The notes beneath the pieces are model-generated. The model saw nothing but the letters and a program-made list of their open reading frames with translations. It searched no databases and was not told where the DNA came from. The position numbers and the translations under genes are program-made. Positions 32,981-42,127 of a DNA stretch of 64,000 nt are shown piece by piece. This stretch comes from Microbacterium foliorum (GTDB taxonomy: Bacteria; Actinomycetota; Actinomycetes; Actinomycetales; Microbacteriaceae). The stretch is from assembly GCF_003367705.1 (NCBI RefSeq), contig NZ_CP031425.1, forward strand, positions 620,001-684,000. The letters are read 5' to 3'. Within the stretch, counting starts at the first letter, position 1, and every line of letters begins with the position of its first letter.

Positions 32981-34012
32981 TCAGTCGCTCAGTCGCCGCA
33001 CCGACGCACCGATCTGCAGGTGTCCGGGAAGCTCGAGCGTCACGCGGCTCGTCGACGAATCCGGGTCATCCAGTCGAGAGTTCATGATTCGTGCGGCCTC
33101 GGTCGCGATCTGCTCGACGGGCTGCACGTAGACCGTCAGCTTCGGGCTCGTCACCTGGGCGAGGTCGACGGAGTCGAAGCCGACGAGCGAGATGTCATGC
33201 CCGAGACGGAGGCCGGAGTCGTTGATGGCGGTCACGGCGCCGACGGTCAGGTCGTAATTCCCGGCGAACACCGCCGTCGGCCGCGTATCTGCCGCGAGCA
33301 CCCGCATCATCGCCGCGTATCCCGCCTCGACGCTGATGGGACCGCGTTGGATGTGGTCTTCGGCGACAGCGATGTCGGCAGCTCGGGCTGCTGTGAGGAA
33401 ACCATCGAGCCTGCCCTGCAGGCTCCACATTCCCTCTTCTCCGACCAGGGCGCCGAGGGTCCGATGGCCGTGATCGATCAGATGCTGGGTTGCGACCTTG
33501 CCCGCCTGCACGTTGTCGAGCGAGACCGAGTCGGCGTCGAGTCCGCGCGGGAGCCAGTCCACCGTGACGACCGGGATGCCGATGGAGACGGCGGTCGCGA
33601 GCGCCGACGAGTCCGACAGTGCGGGAACCCCGATGATGCCATCGACCCTTCTGCTGAGGAGCAGCTCTACGGCATTGACGGTGGATGGTGTTCCGTCCTG
33701 CTCGTTGGAGGTCACCAGCACGCCGATGCCGTGGGTGCGCAGATACTTCTCGATGCCGACGACGATCTCGAGGTGGAAGGGGTTCTGGAACGAGGGCAGC
33801 AGGACGCCGACGGTTCGGGTGACGCCGCGCCGCAGACTGCTGGCGAACGCGTTCGGTCGGTAGTTCAGTTCTGCGGCCGCCGCCTCGATCGCTTCCCGGT
33901 TCGAGGTCAGAACGTTTCGCCCGTTGTAGTACTTCGAGATCGTCGCCAACGACAAGCCTGTCAGTCGCTGGATGTCCTTATACGTTGCGGGAGATCTAGT
34001 GCTTTTCGACAA
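32981..34012 (-). CDS. LacI-family transcriptional regulator
   Basis: This 343-residue repressor has the LacI helix-turn-helix TYKDIQRLTGLSLATISKYYNG, a hinge at NAFASSLRRG and a full sugar-binding domain containing SFQNPFHLEIVVGIEKYL and ISLVGFDSVDLAQ. The start is a TTG with an AAGGA site. It lies between the BNR_4 gene and the divergent fucosidase gene. Sites of the form GCGAAACG(A) occur before the BNR_4, fucosidase and importer genes, so this protein is the likely common repressor. Confidence 0.9.
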   Translation of the reverse strand: MSKSTRSPATYKDIQRLTGLSLATISKYYNGRNVLTSNREAIEAAAAELNYRPNAFASSLRRGVTRTVGVLLPSFQNPFHLEIVVGIEKYLRTHGIGVLVTSNEQDGTPSTVNAVELLLSRRVDGIIGVPALSDSSALATAVSIGIPVVTVDWLPRGLDADSVSLDNVQAGKVATQHLIDHGHRTLGALVGEEGMWSLQGRLDGFLTAARAADIAVAEDHIQRGPISVEAGYAAMMRVLAADTRPTAVFAGNYDLTVGAVTAINDSGLRLGHDISLVGFDSVDLAQVTSPKLTVYVQPVEQIATEAARIMNSRLDDPDSSTSRVTLELPGHLQIGASVRRLSD

Positions 34013-34098
34013 ATTCGGTCCTTCGTATCGCGAGGGTCGCCACCGTTCGCGCTGATCAACGATGTTGCCCGGAGTCTACCTACGATCCGCAAAACTTT

Positions 34099-34120
34099 AG
34101 TCGTTTCGCTGTATCGCGAA
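34099..34120. promoter_or_regulatory. LacI-type operator before the fucosidase gene
   Basis: AGTCGTTTCGC (34099-34109) matches the shared GCGAAACG motif on the reverse strand, and TTCGC (34105-34109) forms an inverted repeat with GCGAA (34116-34120) across six bases. It sits in the 173-base region between the divergent LacI and GH29 genes. Confidence 0.6.
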
Positions 34121-34185
34121 TGCAGAACCACCTACCAGGCGGTGCGCCACGCGGCGATTCGCCGAGTCACGCCGAGGAGAGAGCA

Positions 34186-35412
34186 ATGACCGATAGCCCC
34201 AGCCTGCCCGAATGGGCGAGACAGTCCACCCTGGGCATCTTCATCCATTGGGGGCCGTACTCTGTTCCGGCCTGGGCGGAGCCGACCGGAGCATGGGGTG
34301 CGGTCCCCGAAGAGAAGTGGTTCGCACACAACGCGTACGCCGAGTGGTACGCGAACACCTCGCGCATCGAAGGGTCCCCGGCAGCGCTGCACCACGTCGC
34401 TGAGTACGGGGACAACTCGTACGACACGTTCCTCGACCGGTGGATCCCCAGCCAGTTCGATGCGTCCGAATGGGCGCGGCTCTTCCATCGTGCCGGTGCG
34501 GACTATGTCATCCCTGTGGCGAAGCACCACGACGGAGTGACCCTCTGGGATGCACCCGGAGCGGGCAGGCTGTCCACGGTGGCTCGGGGGCCCAAACTCG
34601 ATCTGCTCGCGCCGCTCGCCGAGGCGGTGCGCAAGGAAGGAATGCGCTTCGGCGTCTACTACTCGGGCGGACTCGACTGGGCCTTCACGGATTTCCCTCC
34701 CATCGAGTCGATGGCTGATGTCGCCGAATACCGCCCCAACGGCGCGGAGTACGCCGAGTATGCGACCGCGCAGGTGCGCGACCTGATCGACCGCTACAAG
34801 CCGGCGGTGATCTGGAACGACATCGAGTGGCCGGACGCGGGAAAAGCTGACGGCTCGCTGGTGCAGCTGCTGGACTACTACAAGCGCGTGGTGCCGGAAG
34901 GCATCGTCAATGACCGTTGGGGTGCGCCGGTGTGGGACTACCGGACCAGCGAGTACTCGCACGACACCCAGAACGAGCGCGGGATCGGTTGGGAGCACAA
35001 CCGCGGGCTCGGCTTCTCGTTCGGACACAACCGCACGGAAGACGAATCCCTCACGCTGTCTGCGCGCGAGCTCGCTCGTCTGTACGCCGACGTCGTCTCG
35101 CGCGGCGGTCGTCTGCTCCTGAACATCGGGCCGGAGGCCAGCGGGCGGATCCCTGACGTTCAGCGCTGCAGTCTCGAGGGGTTCGGCGAATGGAGCCAGG
35201 ACCTGAAGCCGTACACGCTCGACAGGTCGCCGATCGAGCCCGGCACCGTCAGCGTCACCGGCAGCGACTGGTGGGTTGCATGGCGACACCGTGACTCGAT
35301 CGTCGTGGTGGCGGAGGATCCGCACGTCGTTGTCCGCACGGATGAAGGTCTCGATGCGATCGTCTTTGAGCTGCCCGCAGGGGAAGCTCCGGGAATGACT
35401 GCCCGAGCATAA
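34186..35412 (+). CDS. Alpha-L-fucosidase, glycoside hydrolase family 29
   Basis: This 408-residue enzyme releases L-fucose. The barrel starts with GIFIHWGPYSVPAW (18-31). The substrate-binding KHHDG (113-117) is typical of GH29, and the nucleophile is D212 in VIWNDIEWPD. The C-terminal part is short, with a small beta-sandwich. No signal peptide is present, so it acts in the cytoplasm. A GAGGAGAGAG site precedes the ATG at 34186. The acid/base residue is variable in this family and is not assigned. It heads the fucosidase-importer-esterase block. Confidence 0.92.
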   Translation: MTDSPSLPEWARQSTLGIFIHWGPYSVPAWAEPTGAWGAVPEEKWFAHNAYAEWYANTSRIEGSPAALHHVAEYGDNSYDTFLDRWIPSQFDASEWARLFHRAGADYVIPVAKHHDGVTLWDAPGAGRLSTVARGPKLDLLAPLAEAVRKEGMRFGVYYSGGLDWAFTDFPPIESMADVAEYRPNGAEYAEYATAQVRDLIDRYKPAVIWNDIEWPDAGKADGSLVQLLDYYKRVVPEGIVNDRWGAPVWDYRTSEYSHDTQNERGIGWEHNRGLGFSFGHNRTEDESLTLSARELARLYADVVSRGGRLLLNIGPEASGRIPDVQRCSLEGFGEWSQDLKPYTLDRSPIEPGTVSVTGSDWWVAWRHRDSIVVVAEDPHVVVRTDEGLDAIVFELPAGEAPGMTARA

Positions 35413-35464
35413 CGTTTCCCTCGCGGGGCATTCGTGAAATTCAACCTGATTATGGATGAAAGTC

Positions 35465-35517
35465 GAGACGTTTCGCTCGCTTGGTGCTATATTTGCCCCG
35501 GCAGAGCGAAACGATTC
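35465..35517. promoter_or_regulatory. Promoter region with two LacI-type operators before the second importer
   Basis: GAGACGTTTCGC (35465-35476) and GCGAAACGATTC (35506-35517) are two copies of the shared operator. A -10-like TATATT lies between them at 35488-35493; the first copy covers the expected -35 position and the second lies near the start of transcription. This layout fits simple repression. Confidence 0.68.
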
Positions 35518-35564
35518 ACCCTGAAGGATCGTCTACGCCGCACAGCAACCACAAAGGAGTGAAA

Positions 35565-36902
35565 ATGCACCAGATCAAGATCCACCGGGGGGCGCGCACA
35601 CGCGTTCTCTCGCTCAGCGCCTTCGTCGGCATCTCCGCACTCGCGCTCGCCGGATGCTCGTCCGGCGCAGCATCCGAGGGCGGTGGTGACAAGACGCTGA
35701 CCGTGCAGGTCCAGTCGGTCCAGCAGCCCGCCTTCGAGTACGCGGCCAAGATCTTCGAGAAGGAGAACCCCGGAGTGACCGTCGAGTTCCAGACGGTGAC
35801 CGAGCAGCAGAAGAGCACCACCAACACGCAGATCATGGCGTCGTCGAATGCTCCGGACATCGGTCTCGTGCCGGTCAACGCACAGCCCTACTTCGACCTG
35901 GTCAAGGCAGACGCGCTCGAGCCCCTCGACGACCTGTGGGCGGATGCGGACCTCGAGTCTCGCTACGGCGACACGATCGCGGGGGCCCTCAAGTGGAACG
36001 ACACTCCGTACCTCGTCCTGTTCGACACCACGTACTACAACGTCGTTTTCTACAACAAGGATGCGTTCGCGGAGGCCGGAATCACCGCACCCGTCAATCA
36101 CCAGATCGCGTCGAACGACGAACTGTACGACATCGTTTCGAAGCTCGACACGTCGGGGTATGACGGTCTCGCCGTCGGAGGGGCGGCCGGATATCAGCTC
36201 GCCTGGCTCCAGGATGCGCAGCTGCAGGCGAACGCGCCGGATGCCCTGAAGGACTACCTCGTCTCGTGGCAGCCGGGAGCGGAGCCCAAAGAGAAGTACG
36301 ACGACCCTGCGTTCACGGATTCGCTCCAACAGATCGCGGAGTGGAACGACAACAACGTCTTCCAGGAGGGAATGGCCGGCGCCGCGGGCGACCAGGCGCA
36401 GGCGGCCTTCGCTGCCGGTGATGCCGCGATGCTCCTCGGCGGCGTGTGGATTCCGTCCGTTCTCGGCGATGTCGACTTCGAGTACGATTGGCTGCTGCTC
36501 CCCGGAGCGGGAGACGAGCCGACACTCCCGTCGCTGTACGCAGGTGACACGCTGGCGGTCCCGAAGACGTCGAAGAACATCGACCTCGCCAAGAAGTTCC
36601 TGGCCGTGTACTCGTCCGACGACGTCCAGAAGTTCGCCGCAGAGAACGTCGGGTCTCTTCCCGCCGTCAACACCGTCGCTGCATCGGACGTTCCCGGTCT
36701 CGGCCCGGTGGTGCAGAGCGTCGTCGAGTTCACGAACACCGTCGGATTCGGACTCGGCTGGACCGGCAGCCTCCCGGGAGCGATCGGTCAATCGTTCCTC
36801 GATCCGCACATCCAGCAGCTCGTCAGCGGACAGACCACTGCTGAGCAGATCGGTCAGGCGGAGCAGGACGCGTTCGATGCTTGGAAGTCTCAGAACAAGT
36901 AG
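35565..36902 (+). CDS. ABC sugar importer, substrate-binding lipoprotein (second system)
   Basis: This 445-residue family 1 solute-binding protein has a signal peptide ending in LALAGC with C31 as the lipidated residue. The mature part starts with KTLTVQVQSVQQPAFEYAAKIFEKENPG, a common opening for oligosaccharide-binding proteins. NAPDIGLVPVNAQPYFDL marks the hinge. The gene has a strong AAAGGAG ribosome site and sits under two LacI-type operators. Together with the next two genes it imports an oligosaccharide, perhaps fucose-containing given the GH29 neighbour. Confidence 0.92.
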   Translation: MHQIKIHRGARTRVLSLSAFVGISALALAGCSSGAASEGGGDKTLTVQVQSVQQPAFEYAAKIFEKENPGVTVEFQTVTEQQKSTTNTQIMASSNAPDIGLVPVNAQPYFDLVKADALEPLDDLWADADLESRYGDTIAGALKWNDTPYLVLFDTTYYNVVFYNKDAFAEAGITAPVNHQIASNDELYDIVSKLDTSGYDGLAVGGAAGYQLAWLQDAQLQANAPDALKDYLVSWQPGAEPKEKYDDPAFTDSLQQIAEWNDNNVFQEGMAGAAGDQAQAAFAAGDAAMLLGGVWIPSVLGDVDFEYDWLLLPGAGDEPTLPSLYAGDTLAVPKTSKNIDLAKKFLAVYSSDDVQKFAAENVGSLPAVNTVAASDVPGLGPVVQSVVEFTNTVGFGLGWTGSLPGAIGQSFLDPHIQQLVSGQTTAEQIGQAEQDAFDAWKSQNK

Positions 36903-36965
36903 CGCACGACGGTGTGCCGTTCGCCATGGCGGGCGGCACACCATCCTGTTCTGCGAGAAAGGCGC

Positions 36966-37916
36966 ATGGTGAGTTCACTCGAAACCGTGACAGTAGTCCT
37001 CCCCGATGAATCGGGGCCCTCCCGACGAGCGGCACGATCAGCGACAGGACGGGGGACGCCCCGCGAAGTCTGGTGGATGCTCGCCCCGGGGCTGATCATC
37101 CTCGCGGTGTTCTTCGGGCTCCCGATCATCGATCTGATTCGAACGTCTTTCACGCAGTGGCCCGGTGTCGGTGAACCCCGGTACATCGGGATCGACAACT
37201 ACGTCGCGGCGTTCACCAGTTCCGCGGTGCGTGACGCTCTGTTCCGCTCCGTCCTCCTCGGCGTCGGCGCGGCGCTGGTCCTCTGCGCCATCGCCACCGT
37301 CCTTGCGGCGCTCGTGTCGGGTGGCATCCGAGGAAAGGCCTTCTACCGGGTCGTGTGGTTTCTGCCGGCGATCGCGCCGCCGTCTGCCGTCGCCGTGTTC
37401 TGGGCGCTGTCCGTCCAGCCTCGGTCGGGTGCCGTGAACGCCTTCCTCGGCGCCATCGGTCTCGGCGATACGCATGCATGGCTCGCGGATCCCTCCACGG
37501 TGATGTACGTCGTCATCGCCGTCGCGGTCTGGGCGGGCGTCGGATTCGCGTTCCTCGTGATTCTCGGGGCGATGGAGGAGGTGCCGGTCTCGGTGTACGA
37601 GGCGGCATCGATCGACGGTGCATCCCGGATCCGGCAGTTCTTCTCGATCACGCTCCCGCTCGTGCGCCCGGTTCTCTCCATGATCGTTCTTCTCGAGGTG
37701 ATCTGGGCGTTCAACGGATTCACCCTGGTGTGGGGAATGACTCAAGGCGGGCCCGGAAGCGCCTCGACGATCCTGCCCGTGCAGGTCTACAAGGATGCGT
37801 TCCTCTTCGCCAACTTCGGCCTCGCCGCCGCCGTCAGCGTGATCGGCGGGCTTCTTCTTCTCGTCGTCGGCCTCGTCGGCCAAGCCCTCGGATCCCGGAA
37901 AGGGGTCGACGAATGA
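36966..37916 (+). CDS. ABC sugar importer permease (MalF-like, second system)
   Basis: This 316-residue membrane protein has six helices after a basic cytoplasmic N-terminus of about 45 residues. The EAA loop is EAASIDGASRIRQFFSITLP. The start at 36966 follows a GAGAAAGG site. Its stop overlaps the start of the next permease by four bases. No ATPase gene is nearby, so it would share an ATPase encoded elsewhere. Confidence 0.92.
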   Translation: MVSSLETVTVVLPDESGPSRRAARSATGRGTPREVWWMLAPGLIILAVFFGLPIIDLIRTSFTQWPGVGEPRYIGIDNYVAAFTSSAVRDALFRSVLLGVGAALVLCAIATVLAALVSGGIRGKAFYRVVWFLPAIAPPSAVAVFWALSVQPRSGAVNAFLGAIGLGDTHAWLADPSTVMYVVIAVAVWAGVGFAFLVILGAMEEVPVSVYEAASIDGASRIRQFFSITLPLVRPVLSMIVLLEVIWAFNGFTLVWGMTQGGPGSASTILPVQVYKDAFLFANFGLAAAVSVIGGLLLLVVGLVGQALGSRKGVDE

Positions 37917-38764
37917 CCCGCAAGACTCGCGTTCGCGCCGGCACAGTCGTCGGCCACACCGCTGCAATCCTCTGGAGTGCTCTCGCGATCATCCCGTTCG
38001 CGCTCATCGTTCTCCTGGCGTTCAAGTCGAACACGGACATCTACACCGATCCCCTGGGGCTCTTCGACGTCGACTGGTATCCGCAGAACTTCGTCGACGC
38101 GTGGAACGGAGCCCCCGGCGGTCAGGGTTTCGCCGTCTACCTGATCAACTCGGCGATCGTCACGATCGTGGCGATCACGGGCTGCTTGCTCATCGGGGCG
38201 TTCACCGCCTACTTCGCGACGCTCGCATCGACGCGGGTGCGGTCGATGATCGTCCGACTGTTCCTGGTGGCGACGACGTTGCCGCTGATCATGCTGCTGA
38301 TCCCGTACTACTCGGCGTTCAACGCTCTCGATCTGCTGGGATCCCCCTGGGCGCTGGGAGTGCTGTACATCGCGCTGTGCCTCCCCACCTGCGTGCTGAT
38401 CCTGCACAGCTTCTACCTCGGGTTCCCCGCGGAGCTCGCGGAGGCTGCGGCGATCGACGGCCTCGGGCGATTCCAGGTCTTCGCGAAGATCGTGCTTCCC
38501 CTCTCGAAGGGTCCGATCGTCGCGGTGGGAATGATCAACGCGTTCTTCGTATGGGGTGAGACCCAGCTGGCGATCGTGCTCCTGCAGGCCCCCGACAGCC
38601 GCACCATCCCGGTCGGTCTGCTCGACTTCAAGGGGCAGTTCGCGAGCAACACCGGAGCCATCTTCGCAGGCCTCACACTCGCGACGATCCCGCTGATCAT
38701 CGTGTACCTCGTGTTCAATCGGAGCATCACCAAGGGTGTCGCCCTCGGTGGCGTGTTCCGCTAG
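37913..38764 (+). CDS. ABC sugar importer permease (MalG-like, second system)
   Basis: This 283-residue membrane protein has six helices, and the EAA loop is EAAAIDGLGRFQVFAKIVLP. It is translationally coupled to the upstream permease (ATGA overlap). The C-terminal sequence NRSITKGVALGGVFR is the usual end of this family. It forms the channel with its partner at 36966. Confidence 0.92.
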   Translation: MTRKTRVRAGTVVGHTAAILWSALAIIPFALIVLLAFKSNTDIYTDPLGLFDVDWYPQNFVDAWNGAPGGQGFAVYLINSAIVTIVAITGCLLIGAFTAYFATLASTRVRSMIVRLFLVATTLPLIMLLIPYYSAFNALDLLGSPWALGVLYIALCLPTCVLILHSFYLGFPAELAEAAAIDGLGRFQVFAKIVLPLSKGPIVAVGMINAFFVWGETQLAIVLLQAPDSRTIPVGLLDFKGQFASNTGAIFAGLTLATIPLIIVYLVFNRSITKGVALGGVFR

Positions 38765-38779
38765 TCGGAGAGGTAGACC

Positions 38780-39961
38780 ATGCTCCACGGTCATGTCGCC
38801 CCAGGCTTCTCCGCGGTCGGTGCCGCCTTCGAGCGCGGGCACTCAGGCGATCCCGGCGGCGCCCAACTGTGCATCTATCACGAAGGGCGAGTCGTGGTCG
38901 ATCTGTGGACGGGCACCGACCCGAACACGGGCGACGCGATCGACGGAGACTCCCTGTTCGTGCTGTGGTCCACCACCAAAGGGATGGTCGCGATCCTCGC
39001 AGCGCTGCTCATCGAACGCGGACAGCTCGACCCCGAGCAACGGGTGTCGAGCGTCTGGCCGGAATTCGGCGTCGGCGGCAAGGGCCAGACGACCGTGGCG
39101 CACGTCCTCAGCCATGCAGCGGGTCTGCCCTTCTTCCCCTCCGGGGCGGGGATTCAGAGTCGCGACCTGCCGAACTGGGCGCTGTGCACAGAGACGCTGG
39201 CCGCCGCCGAACCGCTCTGGGCGCCGGGGACCGCATCGTGGTATCACCCCTTCACGTTCGGGTATCTCAACGGTGAGGTGATTCGTCGCGTCGCGGGCAA
39301 GTCAGTGAGCGACCTCTTCGACGAGTACGTCGCCACCCCGCTGGGAGTCGACTTCTGGATCGGCGGGCTCCCGACCTCTCGCGAGCCCGACGTGACGCAT
39401 CGCAATGAGATGCACCCTGCCGCCAGCCCGGCCGACCTGTGGTCGCAACACGGAGTGGATCTCTCCGACCCGGTCGTCCAGGAGCTCCTCAGGGAGGTGC
39501 AGTCGATCCCCGACATGGTCGAGTTCCTCAACAGCGCCGAGGGGCACCGGATGGAGTTCGGCGGCGCCGGCGGAATCGCGAGCGCCCGATCGGTGGCAAA
39601 GGTCTACGCCGCCGCCATCGGGGAGATCGATTCCGTGCAGCTGCTCTCACCCACGACGCTCGACCTCGTCACCGAGCCTCGCACCCTGGGGCTCGGTCCG
39701 GTCCCACAACTGGCCGGCGTGCCCGATCAGCAGCTCGCCGAGTTCGGGCTGGGATTCTGGTTGGGGTCGCAATTCCCGTCGGGAAGATTCGCGACGGGGG
39801 GAACATTCGGGCACCCCGGCGCGGGCGGGAACATCGCGTTCGCGCATCCTGCGTCGACCACGGCGGTCGCCTACACGTGCACCGGGATGTGGTCAGACGG
39901 CTCCCGGCCGGACCCTCGTATGGGGTGGTCCGAGCCGCTCGCCGACCTGGCCGGTGCCTGA
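38780..39961 (+). CDS. Serine hydrolase, beta-lactamase/esterase family VIII
   Basis: This 393-residue hydrolase has the SxxK motif STTK (S64, K67) in LWSTTKGMVA, a tyrosine motif around WYHPFTFGYLNGE (Y155 is the likely catalytic base) and a third element HPGAGG in place of KTG. These are marks of class C beta-lactamase-like esterases such as EstB. No signal peptide is seen. It is the last gene of the fucosidase-importer block, so removal of acetyl or other ester groups from imported sugars is a plausible role; beta-lactam resistance is not supported. The start lies 15 bases after the permease stop, with a GAGAGG site. Confidence 0.82.
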   Translation: MLHGHVAPGFSAVGAAFERGHSGDPGGAQLCIYHEGRVVVDLWTGTDPNTGDAIDGDSLFVLWSTTKGMVAILAALLIERGQLDPEQRVSSVWPEFGVGGKGQTTVAHVLSHAAGLPFFPSGAGIQSRDLPNWALCTETLAAAEPLWAPGTASWYHPFTFGYLNGEVIRRVAGKSVSDLFDEYVATPLGVDFWIGGLPTSREPDVTHRNEMHPAASPADLWSQHGVDLSDPVVQELLREVQSIPDMVEFLNSAEGHRMEFGGAGGIASARSVAKVYAAAIGEIDSVQLLSPTTLDLVTEPRTLGLGPVPQLAGVPDQQLAEFGLGFWLGSQFPSGRFATGGTFGHPGAGGNIAFAHPASTTAVAYTCTGMWSDGSRPDPRMGWSEPLADLAGA

Positions 39962-40142
39962 GTCCCACGCCCCGCGGAGACCCGCGGAGACCGGCTCACA
40001 CACGAGTCGTCTCGAAATGGCAGTGGGTTCGATGATCGCACGCGCATCGAGCATCGATCCGGCTCGTGAGGTCGTGATTCCGGCAAGTGGGATCGGCGTC
40101 TCGGCGTTGCAGGGCGTAGCGGGGGAGAGGCGCCACTGCCGG

Positions 40143-40187
40143 AGAAAAGCGGAAACCCCCGCCATGTAGAAGCTAGGCGAGGGTTCC
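40143..40187 (-). terminator. Terminator of the tRNA array
   Basis: On the minus strand the stem GGAACCCTCGCC (40187-40176) pairs with GGCGGGGGTTTCC (40163-40151) with minor mismatches. A TTTT run follows at 40148-40145. It ends the Glu-Asp-Phe tRNA transcript. The stretch 39962-40142 holds no gene that I can support. Confidence 0.82.
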
Positions 40188-40212
40188 TAAGGTGACTGTA
40201 ATGATCACCCTG

Positions 40213-40285
40213 TGGCTCCGACGGGCGTCGATCCCGTGACCTCACGATTTTCAGTCGTGCGCTCTACCAACTGAGCTACAGAGCC
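40213..40285 (-). tRNA. tRNA-Phe (GAA)
   Basis: The acceptor stem is GGCTCTG with CGGAGCC (one G-T pair). The anticodon loop CTGAAAA carries GAA, and the D and T arms are regular. The discriminator is A, and CCA is not encoded. It is the last tRNA of the array. Confidence 0.96.
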
Positions 40286-40354
40286 GTGCGACCGGCGAAC
40301 CTGCCGCACCTAGACGAAAGGCCCTTCTCGAAGAAAAGAGCCCATCGCTTAGAG

Positions 40355-40428
40355 CGACCCTGACGGGACTTGAACCCGCGACCTCCGCCGTGACAGGGCG
40401 GCACGCTAACCAACTGCGCTACAGGGCC
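40355..40428 (-). tRNA. tRNA-Asp (GTC)
   Basis: The acceptor stem is GGCCCTG with CAGGGTC, and the anticodon loop CTGTCAC carries GTC on a five-pair stem (CCGCC/GGCGG). The discriminator is G, as expected for tRNA-Asp. CCA is not encoded. Confidence 0.96.
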
Positions 40429-40457
40429 ATACTTGTTTTCAATTGTATCGGAAGGAG

Positions 40458-40530
40458 TGACCCCAACGGGATTCGAACCCGTGCTACCGCCGTGAAAGGG
40501 CGGCGTCCTAGGCCGCTAAACGATGGGGCC
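40458..40530 (-). tRNA. tRNA-Glu (TTC)
   Basis: The acceptor stem is GGCCCCA with TGGGGTC, and the anticodon loop CTTTCAC carries TTC on the same CCGCC/GGCGG stem as in tRNA-Asp. It is first in the array. The 209 bases upstream (40531-40739) hold the array promoter region and no gene. Confidence 0.96.
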
Positions 40531-40739
40531 GAAGTCTGTCCCGGGGGACTTCCTTGCCGACGCTCAAGCATAAGGGAAGATTCGAGCAAAACGCGAATCG
40601 AGGGCGAGCCTGCTGTCCCCCGGGCGTGTTCGGGAGGAACATGGGGTCATCGCTGTGCCCGCTGATGTCGCCCGCCACCTGTTGCGGATGTGACTGATGT
40701 TGTTAGTGTGGCATCTGTGAAACCGGCGGAAGGGGCCGT

Positions 40740-42113
40740 GTGAACGACAAGCACTCTCCGACGGATGCTGCTGCGGCGGCATCCGACGACTGCGGCTGCG
40801 CGCCCACGCCCGCAGAGAGCCGCGCTTTCTGGAAGGACGGCGCGGTCAGCCGCCGCGGTGCCCTGACTCTCGGCGCGCTCAGCGTCGTCGCGCTCAGCGC
40901 ATTCGGCGTCACCTCCGGTGTGAACGCCGCCTACGCCGCGTCGTACCCCAGCTGGGACGACGTGCAGAACGCCATGAACAACCAGTCCTCGAAGGCCGCG
41001 GAGGTGACGCGCATCGAGGGGCTCATCCAGTCGCTCACGCAGCGGGTCGCCGACGCGCAGGCCAAGGCCATCCTCGCGGGCGAGGAGTACAACACCGCCC
41101 AGCTGGCGTACTTCGACTCGATCGCCGTCGCCGAGGAGCTGCAGTCGCAGGCCGACGCTCAGGCCGTCATCGCCGACGACGCCACCAAGAAGGCTGCACA
41201 GCTCGCCGCCCAGCTGTACCGCAACGGCGGCGACGACACGGCGCTCGAGCTCTTCTTCGCCGGGTCCGCCGACAACGCCGACGAGCTGCTCTCGCGCCTC
41301 GGCACGATGGACAAGGTCTACCAGTACAACCAGACGGTGCACGACAATGCGGTCGCCGCGCGCAACTCCGCGCAGTCGCTGACCGATCAGGCCAACGTCG
41401 CCCGCACCGAGCGCGACCGTCTGCAGAAGATCGCCGAGCAGAAGATGATCGAGGCGCAGGCCGCAGCGGATGCCGCGCAGGCCGCACTCGACGAGCAGTC
41501 GGCCAACCTCGCCACGATGCAGGCGCAGCTCGCCGCTCTGAAGGACGCGACGGCCACCACCGTGGCCGGCTACCAGGAGGGCGTGCGCGTCGCCGAGGAG
41601 GAGCGCAAGCGCCGCGAGGCCGAAGAGGCCGCCAAGGCCGCAGCGGGCAACGACAACGGTGCTGGCGGCGGGGGCGGCGGTGGCGGAGGTGGCTCCGCAG
41701 GAACCGGCGGTTGGGTCCGCCCGCACGGTGGTCACCGCAGCGCCGGATACGGCCCGCGTCCCAAGCCCTGCGCCGCGTGCTCGGGCTGGCACTACGGCGT
41801 CGACCTCGCGAACGGGTGCGGGGCCGCGATCTACGCCGCGCAGTCCGGCACCGTCGACTACGCCGGCCCCCGCGGCAACTACGGCAACTACGTCCGCATC
41901 CAGCACGGCGGGGGAGTCTCGTCGGGCTACGCGCACATCAGGGACGGCGGCTTCGCCGTCCGCAACGGCGACTGGGTGAACTCCGGCCAGGTCATCGCCT
42001 ACGCGGGCAACACCGGAGCATCCGTCGGCTGCCACCTGCACTTCGAGGTCTACCTCAACGGCGCGTACACGAACCCGATCTCGTTCCTCGCGGATCGCGG
42101 CATCTCGGTCTGA
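40740..42113 (+). CDS. M23-family peptidoglycan endopeptidase with coiled coil
   Basis: This 457-residue exported protein probably cuts peptidoglycan cross-links during division or growth. The N-terminus has SRRGALTLGALSVVALSAFGV, a signal or Tat-like segment (about 37-65). A long coiled coil (about 70-300) resembles that of RipC/FtsX-linked hydrolases. A glycine-rich linker leads to the LytM domain with zinc ligands H351 and D355 (HYGVD), H432 and H434 (HLH). All the catalytic residues are present, so it should be active. The start is a GTG with a GGAAGGGG site. A strong terminator follows. Confidence 0.92.
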   Translation: MNDKHSPTDAAAAASDDCGCAPTPAESRAFWKDGAVSRRGALTLGALSVVALSAFGVTSGVNAAYAASYPSWDDVQNAMNNQSSKAAEVTRIEGLIQSLTQRVADAQAKAILAGEEYNTAQLAYFDSIAVAEELQSQADAQAVIADDATKKAAQLAAQLYRNGGDDTALELFFAGSADNADELLSRLGTMDKVYQYNQTVHDNAVAARNSAQSLTDQANVARTERDRLQKIAEQKMIEAQAAADAAQAALDEQSANLATMQAQLAALKDATATTVAGYQEGVRVAEEERKRREAEEAAKAAAGNDNGAGGGGGGGGGGSAGTGGWVRPHGGHRSAGYGPRPKPCAACSGWHYGVDLANGCGAAIYAAQSGTVDYAGPRGNYGNYVRIQHGGGVSSGYAHIRDGGFAVRNGDWVNSGQVIAYAGNTGASVGCHLHFEVYLNGAYTNPISFLADRGISV

Positions 42114-42127
42114 TCCGCACCGCCCAC

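Noticed and set aside
38780-39961. Beta-lactamase giving antibiotic resistance
   Set aside because: The protein has SxxK but not the KTG triad, has no signal peptide and sits in a sugar operon, which favours an esterase.
39962-40560. A prophage or integrated element at the tRNA array
   Set aside because: tRNA genes are common insertion sites, but no integrase, no direct repeat of a tRNA 3' end and no phage gene is visible.
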